Shown here in pieces: positions 58,261-64,000 of a DNA stretch of 64,000 bases. A program made the position numbers and the translations under genes. Each line of letters opens with the position of its first letter. Position 1 is the first letter of the stretch. Origin of the DNA: Flavobacterium swingsii (GTDB lineage Bacteria; Bacteroidota; Bacteroidia; Flavobacteriales; Flavobacteriaceae); the NCBI RefSeq assembly GCF_900111965.1, contig NZ_FOJT01000006.1, positions 186,001 to 250,000 of the forward strand, written 5' to 3'. The notes beneath the pieces are model-generated. The model was not told the DNA's origin, made no database searches, and saw only the letters and a list, made by a program, of their open reading frames with translations.

Positions 58261-59496
58261 TTAGTTTTTATTGAGTTGTTTTGGAAAACAAAGAAAATAT
58301 TTTGTCACTTGTTTAGATAATGCTTTCAATGACAATTGGTCTGACAACAATGCTACATCTTCTATAGAACCATCTTTTTTGAGTATTCGTATAGGTTCAG
58401 CCGATTTACTATACGCTTGATTTCTTATTTTTCCTTTAAAAACAAAATATTTCGCTTCTTGTAACCCAATATTATTTGTTTTAGAAAATTGTTCGGTTAA
58501 TTCCTGAACTTCTTCTTTAGAAAATTTGTCTTCATTCATTTTAATTTTTAATAAATCCCTGTTTATTATCATTTTGCTTAATGAACTCAGTGTGAAATCT
58601 GGGTGGTTTTGCCAATGTTTTATAGCCCCAACAATATCTGTATCATCTAATTGTGCGAATTTATTAAGAATATCATCATTGAAATCGGTTAAACTTATTT
58701 TGTTTTCAATAAAGAAAAGCAAATTGTCACTGCAGGTAATTGCAATTCCTTTTTGGTATAATTCTTTGGCTCTTTTTAGCGTGTTTGTTAATGTAAGTTC
58801 GGCAACTAGACTGGTTTTATGTAAATATACTTGCCAATACATTAGTCTTCTTGCCATTAAGAATTTCTCGACTGAATAAATTCCTTTTTCTTCAATAACC
58901 AATACATCATCAACGACGTTCATCATCTGAATTAATCGGTCGGAGTTTATTTTTCCTTCTTCGACACCAGAATAAAAACTATCACGTTTCAAATAATCCA
59001 TTCTATCCATATCTAATTGGCTAGAAATGAGTTGTAGCATAAATTTTCGAGGATATTCTTCTTTAAAAATCTGAATAGCTAAACTTAATTGTCCGTCGAA
59101 TTCGACATTCAATTTATTCATAAACAATAATGAAATTTCTTCATGATGTACGGCTTCTACAATACTGTGTTCCATAGCATGAGAAAACGGACCATGACCA
59201 ATATCGTGGAGTAAAATGGCAATATATAAGGCGTTTTCTTCTTCCGGAGAAATTATTGTGTTTTTAAATCGAAGTACTTGAATCGCTTTTTGCATAATAT
59301 GCAGGCAACCTAAAGCGTGATGAAACCTCGTATGATTGGCTCCTGGATAAACCAAAGAAGACAATCCCATTTGTGAAATTCTTCGCAATCGCTGAAAATA
59401 CGGATGCTGAATTAAATCGTAAATTAACGGATTAGGAATCGTAATGAAACCATATATTGGATCGTTGAATATCTTTAGTTTGTTGGTGTTACTCAC
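58261..59496 (-). CDS. HD-domain phosphohydrolase
   Basis: This 411-residue protein has the HD superfamily metal site: His in TRFHHALGCLHIM near residue 55, the His-Asp pair in ILLHDIGHGPFSHAME near 95, and an Asp in QLDMDRMDYLKRDSFYSG. The set resembles dNTP triphosphohydrolase (SAMHD1/YwfO-like) enzymes; the substrate is not known. It lies 34 bases before lpxD on the same strand, a neighbourhood often conserved in flavobacteria. Confidence 0.9.
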   Translation of the reverse strand: MSNTNKLKIFNDPIYGFITIPNPLIYDLIQHPYFQRLRRISQMGLSSLVYPGANHTRFHHALGCLHIMQKAIQVLRFKNTIISPEEENALYIAILLHDIGHGPFSHAMEHSIVEAVHHEEISLLFMNKLNVEFDGQLSLAIQIFKEEYPRKFMLQLISSQLDMDRMDYLKRDSFYSGVEEGKINSDRLIQMMNVVDDVLVIEEKGIYSVEKFLMARRLMYWQVYLHKTSLVAELTLTNTLKRAKELYQKGIAITCSDNLLFFIENKISLTDFNDDILNKFAQLDDTDIVGAIKHWQNHPDFTLSSLSKMIINRDLLKIKMNEDKFSKEEVQELTEQFSKTNNIGLQEAKYFVFKGKIRNQAYSKSAEPIRILKKDGSIEDVALLSDQLSLKALSKQVTKYFLCFPKQLNKN

Positions 59497-59512
59497 TTTT
59501 TTTGAATTTATA

Positions 59513-59520
59513 CAAATATA
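59513..59520 (-). promoter_or_regulatory. Putative -7 box (TAnnTTTG)
   Basis: TATATTTG on the minus strand lies 16 bases before the ATG of the HD gene, in the 40-base gap after kdsB. An internal promoter for the HD-lpxD block is therefore likely. Confidence 0.5.
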
Positions 59521-59536
59521 GAAATGAATTCAAGAA

Positions 59537-60262
59537 TTATAACATCTTTCTTGCTTTTTCTAAATCTTCAAGCGTATCAATTCCGATTCCTACGTGAGTA
59601 GTTTCGACCATTTTGATGCGTTTTCCGTATTCTAAATAGCGAAGTTGTTCTAATTTTTCGGAAGCTTCGAGTGAGAGCATTGGTAAATGATAAAAATCTA
59701 ATAAAGCTTGTTTTCTAAAAGCATAAATACCAATATGTTGCATATATCTCACACCAACATTTTCTTCTCTTGGATACGGAATCACCGAACGTGAAAAATA
59801 TAAGGCAAATCCTTGCTGGTCGACAATTACTTTTACATTATTTGGGTTTTCAATATCATTTTTGTCGGTAATATTCCTCATTAACGAAGCCAAATCTACT
59901 TTTTTGTCGGTATCATTTCTAAAAACTTCAATCACTTTTTCGAGTGGTTCTTTGTTGATAAATGGTTCGTCTCCTTGCACATTTACAACAATATCAACAT
60001 CGATATTTTCAATAGCTTCTGCAATTCGGTCGCTGCCTGATTCATGTTCTTTGATACTCATAATGGCTTTTCCGCCATTAGAAACAATTTCATTATAAAT
60101 TAAATCAGAATCTGTTACAACAAAAACATCATCGAACAAATTGGTTTCAACTGCAGCTTGATAAGTTCTTAGAATAACGGTTTTCCCTCCCAAATCTTGC
60201 ATGAGTTTGGCTGGGAATCTTGTTGAGGCATAGCGGGCTGGGATAACGGCGATGGTTTTCAT
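59537..60262 (-). CDS. kdsB: 3-deoxy-manno-octulosonate cytidylyltransferase
   Basis: This 241-residue enzyme activates KDO as CMP-KDO for the inner core of lipopolysaccharide. The N-terminal nucleotide motif [17 protein letters not shown] is followed by [27 protein letters not shown] and the C-terminal [13 protein letters not shown]. It lies upstream of the HD gene and lipid A cluster, fitting a shared role in outer membrane synthesis. Confidence 0.96.
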   Translation of the reverse strand: MKTIAVIPARYASTRFPAKLMQDLGGKTVILRTYQAAVETNLFDDVFVVTDSDLIYNEIVSNGGKAIMSIKEHESGSDRIAEAIENIDVDIVVNVQGDEPFINKEPLEKVIEVFRNDTDKKVDLASLMRNITDKNDIENPNNVKVIVDQQGFALYFSRSVIPYPREENVGVRYMQHIGIYAFRKQALLDFYHLPMLSLEASEKLEQLRYLEYGKRIKMVETTHVGIGIDTLEDLEKARKML

Positions 60263-60269
60263 TTAATAA

Positions 60270-60815
60270 TTAATTTAAATATATAGATTTAGCCTGTTCG
60301 ATTTGTTTGTAAAAATTAAGTGCATCAAAATTTTCTCCAAACTCTAATACAACTTCTCGACTAACTGTAACTTCTCGATTATTAATTTTATAACTTCTTA
60401 TTCCATTTTCATCAAATTCTAAATAGATTTTTGTTCGATCTAATTCAATTAAAAAATTATATCGAATTATTTCATAATGATTTATTTCAGTATGAGTAAT
60501 TGTTTTTATTTGAATTATTCTTTCTAATGTTTTTTTTGAATCAAGGATTAATATTTTACTCATTTCTTCTTCAATATTAGAAATTTCATAATCCAATTTA
60601 TTGATAGAAATAAGTTTTTTAATATACCTTAAATCTTTTTTCACTTTTTTATTTTGAATTATTTCAGATTTTTCAAAAAAAACAATACCATGACTATCAT
60701 TTAAACCTTTCAACTCATTTATCAAAATTGAATTTAATTCTGACAAATTGTTTTGAGAGAATGATGTTAATGATACTAAAATAAAAAATACTGTATAAAT
60801 CGATTTCATTTGCAT
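60270..60815 (-). CDS. Exported protein of unknown function
   Basis: This 181-residue protein has a signal peptide (MQMKSIYTVFFILVSLTSFSQ); either of two ATGs two codons apart could start it. The mature part is charged, mostly helical then strands, with no Cys pattern or motif I recognise. It starts at the base right after the stop of the DUF4126 gene and lies seven bases before kdsB, so it is within a tight operon. Confidence 0.72.
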   Translation of the reverse strand: MQMKSIYTVFFILVSLTSFSQNNLSELNSILINELKGLNDSHGIVFFEKSEIIQNKKVKKDLRYIKKLISINKLDYEISNIEEEMSKILILDSKKTLERIIQIKTITHTEINHYEIIRYNFLIELDRTKIYLEFDENGIRSYKINNREVTVSREVVLEFGENFDALNFYKQIEQAKSIYLN

Positions 60816-61376
60816 CTATCTTCTAAATTTTTTATACAACCAATATATCAATATAAATATTAGAATTACGATTAAAACAGCTACAATTGGCAAAAATATA
60901 GCTAATGAACTTAAAGTAATTGCAGTCCCAGTTTCGGCAGTGGAAACAATTGGATTTCCTAAACCAGCTGTTTTTACTGATGATGCCAATCGTGTCATCG
61001 TTGTCATTCCTTGCATAGCTGTTGCGGTTCCGCCTCCAGCAATTATTGCTAATCCCCAAGTCATCATGGGATCTATATGTACTAATGTTGATGCCATAGC
61101 AGCTGTTCCAGCAATTGCCGCTAATGGTGTAGCAATAGTATCTAAAAGATTATCTACAAACGGAATATAATATCCGAAAATCTCGGCAATCATTGCAATT
61201 CCTAGAGAAATCATGGCGGGAATCCCTCCTACCCAAGCCCAACTTTCATTTAGTGGAATAAAATCGAAATGTGATGCCAAACTTAATGCAAAAAGTGGTA
61301 AAAAAACTCTGAAACCAGCCGATGCAGCGAGTCCGATTCCTAAAAATAAACTTAATATCGTTTCTGTTGTTATCAT
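60816..61376 (-). CDS. DUF4126 family membrane protein
   Basis: This 186-residue protein has about five hydrophobic segments with many Gly and Ala (GLAASAGFRVFLPLFALSLA, then GIAMIAEIFGYYIPFVDN and LDTIATPLAAIAGTAAMAS). It ends in a strong helix and a basic tail (WLYKKFRR). This is the DUF4126 pattern; function is unknown. It is the first gene of the minus-strand run toward kdsB. Confidence 0.85.
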   Translation of the reverse strand: MITTETILSLFLGIGLAASAGFRVFLPLFALSLASHFDFIPLNESWAWVGGIPAMISLGIAMIAEIFGYYIPFVDNLLDTIATPLAAIAGTAAMASTLVHIDPMMTWGLAIIAGGGTATAMQGMTTMTRLASSVKTAGLGNPIVSTAETGTAITLSSLAIFLPIVAVLIVILIFILIYWLYKKFRR

Positions 61377-61396
61377 ATTTTAATTTTTTTATTTTA

Positions 61397-61466
61397 CCAC
61401 AGATTAAAAGGATTAAAAAGATTTTTTAAAAATAAAGAAATCTGTGGAAATCTTTATAATCTGTGT
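61397..61466. repeat. Inverted repeat built from the ccacagatt word
   Basis: Bases 61397-61416 (accacagattaaaaggatta) pair imperfectly with 61449-61466 (aatctttataatctgtgt); an inner aatctgtgg copy sits between. It is the same design as 7456-7534. Confidence 0.75.
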
Positions 61467-61487
61467 CTAAAAAAGTTATTTAGTGCT

Positions 61488-61582
61488 ATGTTTTGCGTTA
61501 GGGATTGAAGTGAAAATCCTTTTTTTGAATTTTTCTTCAAAAAAGATTGCAACGTAAAGCCCGACCCTTGTGGTAACGCCCA
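61488..61582 (-). repeat. Dispersed palindromic element, copy 6 (reverse)
   Basis: On the minus strand it reads with gggctttacgttgcaatctttt, a stem (tgaagaaaaattcaaaaaaa) and aaggattttcacttcaatccctaacgcaaaac. The outer right end is shared with copy 1 (950-1055). It lies after the RecD-like gene end, before the DUF4126 gene. Confidence 0.85.
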
Positions 61583-61589
61583 ATATATT

Positions 61590-63011
61590 TTATTCTACAA
61601 AATTCTCGTCTTTAAAACCTATCAAATATAGCTTATCTTTTGCTCTTGTCATAGCGGTATATAACCAGCGAATGTAATCTTTGTCGATTCCATTAGGTAA
61701 ATAAGGTTGCTCTATAAATACCGTATTCCATTGTCCTCCTTGCGATTTATGGCAGGTTATGGCATATGAGAATTTGACTTGTAATGCATTGAAATATTCA
61801 TTTTCTTTTACTTTCTGAAATTGTTTAAACTTCGTTTCTCCTTCATAATCTTTCATCACTTCTTGGTACAATCTGTTCGATTCTTCGTAGGATAATGATG
61901 GTGATTCACTCGAAATAGTATCTAATAACAGAACGGTTTCATACGGTTTTTGATCTGGATAATCGACCATTCGTATCTTGACATTGGCAAATTTGAATCC
62001 GTATAATTCTTTTATATTTCGAATATCTAAGACTTCGATAATATCACCATTGGCAATAAAGCCAGCTTGGTCAGAATCTTTTAACCAAAAATAATTATTT
62101 TTTACAACCATTAGAAAATCTCCTGTAGAAAGTTCGCTTTCTTTGTCTAGAATTTTTGTTCTAATTTGCTGATTGTACTGATTGGCTCGTTTGTTCGAAC
62201 GGACTATAAACGCCGTGTCTTCGATACTAAAATTACTATAAGCCGAATTGATGGCGTCTTGGATATCGTAACCATCTGATAATCGGACAATATCTTTAAA
62301 TCCTTTGAGATTAAATTTGAAACTATCAAAAAATACATCTTTCAATAATTCTCTAAGTTCAGTTGCATTATGCAAAATTCCTGAGTTTTCTTCCTGACGC
62401 ATTACTTCATCAAATTCGATAGAATAAACATCTTTATTGTAATGTAAACTCAAAGTATCTGTATCTAATGCTGGCGATATATCTAATTGAACTGGTGGTA
62501 ATTGTGCCGTGTCACCTAACATAATGATTTTGCAGTTGTCGCCCGAATAAACATAAGATATTAAATCATCTAGAAGTGAACCATTTTCGTATAATTTCGA
62601 CTCCGTATTCACATCAGAAATCATCGAAGATTCATCGATAAAAAAGATGGTGTTTTTATGTTTATTAGGTTGTAATGTGAATGAAACACCTCCGCCAGAT
62701 GTCTTTTTAGGGAAATATATTTTTTTATGAATTGTAAATGCTGACTTGTTCGAATAATTAGCAATTACCTTTGCTGCACGACCAGTTGGCGCAAGTAAAA
62801 CGTACTTTTTATTAATTTCGATTAAGTTATTTACAATCGTCGAAATCACGGTTGTTTTTCCCGTTCCTGCATAACCTTTTAGCACAAAAATTTCGTCTTT
62901 ATTACTGTTTGTAATAAATTCTGCAATTTGCTGAAAGAAAATATCTTGTTTTACGGTGGGTTTAAAAGGAAATTTTTTTTGTAAAACACTGTAAAACAAG
63001 GAAGCACTCAT
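61590..63011 (-). CDS. RecD-like/PIF1-like superfamily I DNA helicase
   Basis: This 473-residue ATPase has Walker A GYAGTGKTTVI near residue 45, LLAPTGRAAKV (motif Ia), the Walker B FIDESSMIS near 125, MLGDTAQLPPV (motif III), and, at the end, the UvrD_C_2 domain TCHKSQGGQWNTVF with LYTAMTRAKDKLYLIGF. It resembles the RecD2/PIF1 group of 5'-3' helicases. No RecB or RecC is nearby, so it acts outside a RecBCD complex. Confidence 0.92.
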   Translation of the reverse strand: MSASLFYSVLQKKFPFKPTVKQDIFFQQIAEFITNSNKDEIFVLKGYAGTGKTTVISTIVNNLIEINKKYVLLAPTGRAAKVIANYSNKSAFTIHKKIYFPKKTSGGGVSFTLQPNKHKNTIFFIDESSMISDVNTESKLYENGSLLDDLISYVYSGDNCKIIMLGDTAQLPPVQLDISPALDTDTLSLHYNKDVYSIEFDEVMRQEENSGILHNATELRELLKDVFFDSFKFNLKGFKDIVRLSDGYDIQDAINSAYSNFSIEDTAFIVRSNKRANQYNQQIRTKILDKESELSTGDFLMVVKNNYFWLKDSDQAGFIANGDIIEVLDIRNIKELYGFKFANVKIRMVDYPDQKPYETVLLLDTISSESPSLSYEESNRLYQEVMKDYEGETKFKQFQKVKENEYFNALQVKFSYAITCHKSQGGQWNTVFIEQPYLPNGIDKDYIRWLYTAMTRAKDKLYLIGFKDENFVE

Positions 63012-63074
63012 TTATTTTTGATAAAATATTATATTTCAAATATACACATCAAAATTAACTTGTTTGTCTTTTTC

Positions 63075-63230
63075 GCCACAGATTTAAAGGATTTTCACAG
63101 ATTTTATAAAAAACGTCTGTTGCAATGTTTAATATTACTTTGCGACTCTGCGGCTCTGCGTGATAAATTCACGCAAAGTCGCAGAGTCGCAAAGAGGAAT
63201 AAATAATTCATTCAAACATTAATCTGTGGT
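63075..63230. repeat. Nested inverted repeats: ccacagatt word around a gcgactctgcg palindrome
   Basis: The outer arms are gccacagatttaaagg (63075-63090) and taatctgtgg (63221-63230). Inside them a 15-bp perfect stem (ctttgcgactctgcg, 63140-63154, with cgcagagtcgcaaag, 63181-63195) encloses a smaller hairpin (cgtgataaattcacg). The nesting suggests one repeat type inserted into another. Confidence 0.78.
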
Positions 63231-63273
63231 AAAATCATTTTTATACTAATTAAGGATAATCATAAAAAAATTG

Positions 63274-63281
63274 TAGATTTG
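63274..63281 (+). promoter_or_regulatory. Putative -7 box (TAnnTTTG)
   Basis: TAGATTTG lies 23 bases before the ATG of the DUF3822 gene and matches the Bacteroidota -7 element exactly. Confidence 0.5.
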
Positions 63282-63304
63282 CCTATCAATGATTTAAAAC
63301 CATT

Positions 63305-64000
63305 ATGTCTTCCGCTAACGCTACAATTCTCGAAAAAAAATATAAAAATTTAGTACTTCAAGTGTCATTAACTGAGGTTTCTTTTTGTATAAAAGATACG
63401 TTGAAGGATAAAATTGAAACCATTCGTAGTTTTTCGTTTGATAAAATTTCTAATCCAAAAGAAATTGAAGAATCTTTAATTAAAGTTTTTAATGAAACTC
63501 CAGAATTAAATACATCTTTTGACGAAATTACGGTTTTACACAACAATAATTTGCTCACTTTTGTGCCATCAGTTTTGTTTGATGTGCAGTATTTAGCCAG
63601 CTATTTACAATACAATACAAAGGTTTTTGATTCCGATTTTTTTGCTTACGATTTGGTTACAAACAACGATATGGTTACTGTTTATATTCCGTATGTGAAT
63701 ATTAATAATTTTCTGATAGATCGTTTTGGAAGCTTCAATTACAAGCATTCGTTTACCATTTTAGTCAAAAAAGTATTAGAATTTTCTAAAAACATCGATC
63801 AAACTCAGTTGTATGTTCACATTCAAACTGATAATTTTCAGATTATAGCGGTTAAAAATCAGAAGCTTTTACTTTTTAATACATTCGATTATAAAACCGA
63901 AGAAGATTTTATTTACTACTTACTTTTTGTTATCGAACAGCTTAATTTGAATCCAGAAACTGTACTAACGAAACTTTTCGGAACGGTTTCAAAAGAAAGT
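63305..64000 (+). CDS. DUF3822 family protein (3' truncated by window end)
   Basis: An open frame from the ATG at 63305 runs to the last base (232 codons, no stop), so the gene continues outside. The sequence (KYKNLVLQVSLTEVSFCI near the start, FVPSVLFDVQYLASYLQYN near 97, then VYIPYVNINNFLIDRFG) matches DUF3822, a Bacteroidota family with an actin-like fold and unknown role, often encoded with RsmD and a phosphopantetheine adenylyltransferase. Those would lie just beyond the window. Confidence 0.85.
   Translation, partial: MSSANATILEKKYKNLVLQVSLTEVSFCIKDTLKDKIETIRSFSFDKISNPKEIEESLIKVFNETPELNTSFDEITVLHNNNLLTFVPSVLFDVQYLASYLQYNTKVFDSDFFAYDLVTNNDMVTVYIPYVNINNFLIDRFGSFNYKHSFTILVKKVLEFSKNIDQTQLYVHIQTDNFQIIAVKNQKLLLFNTFDYKTEEDFIYYLLFVIEQLNLNPETVLTKLFGTVSKES

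Noticed and set aside
63075..63230. CRISPR-like array
   Set aside because: The repeats are inverted and nested rather than direct with regular unique spacers, and no cas genes are present in the window.

Overview
This window looks like part of the chromosome of a Flavobacterium or a close relative in the Bacteroidota. The base composition is strongly AT-rich. Several genes are preceded by a TAnnTTTG box, the -7 element of this phylum. There is a protein with a type A sorting signal of the type IX secretion system, a fused LpxC/FabZ, a fused branched-chain 2-oxoacid dehydrogenase E1, and intergenic palindromes and word-like repeats typical of flavobacterial genomes. I see no rRNA, tRNA, CRISPR array, prophage or complete insertion sequence.

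Layout. Bases 1-3289 hold the end of a histidine operon (hisB tail, hisH, hisA, hisF, hisIE). Bases 3300-10614 hold housekeeping and unknown genes: Nudix hydrolase, thioesterase, MscS-like channel, DUF3817 and DUF6155 proteins, and two superfamily II helicases. Bases 10750-24625 look like a short-chain fatty acid module: a cNMP/CBS/DUF294 protein, a degenerate DnaQ-fold protein, acetyl-CoA and propionyl-CoA synthetases, a response regulator, a sodium/solute symporter fused to a histidine kinase, small membrane proteins, an MHS-type permease, an outer-membrane porin-like protein, and a zinc-ribbon/HTH protein that resembles the N-terminal part of an IS1 transposase.

Bases 24886-36543 hold the most interesting block. 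It is a same-strand cluster of eleven genes that together spell an aromatic-acid pathway through CoA thioesters: an aminobenzoate/benzoate-type CoA ligase, a monooxygenase/old-yellow-enzyme fusion of the salicylyl-CoA 5-hydroxylase or anthraniloyl-CoA monooxygenase type, a 4HBT thioesterase, a gentisate-dioxygenase-like bicupin, a fumarylacetoacetate-hydrolase-family enzyme, a nitrilase-superfamily enzyme and a maleate isomerase. The nitrilase fits an amino-substituted substrate (anthranilate via 5-hydroxyanthranilate and maleamate) better than salicylate via gentisate. The substrate is an inference.

Bases 36614-38598 encode a secreted tail-fibre-like (S74 chaperone) protein and a type IX sorting-domain protein. 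Bases 39084-51936 hold the E1 dehydrogenase, a 2OG-Fe(II) oxygenase, a GxxExxY protein framed by inverted repeats, SUI1, a nucleoside phosphorylase, a run of small-molecule enzymes, uracil-DNA glycosylase and a MutS2-like protein without an Smr domain. Bases 52059-60262 hold sucD, elongation factor P and a lipid A/KDO cluster (two LpxD-like genes, lpxA, lpxC/fabZ, kdsB) with an HD-domain protein. The end holds a DUF4126 membrane protein, a RecD-like helicase and the start of a DUF3822 gene cut by the window edge.

The second major theme is intergenic repeats. At least six copies of one palindromic element, several word-hairpin-word elements (some framing a GxxExxY gene) and perfect palindromes sit between genes. 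One common dispersed word lies in frame inside the linker of the aromatic-CoA hydroxylase.
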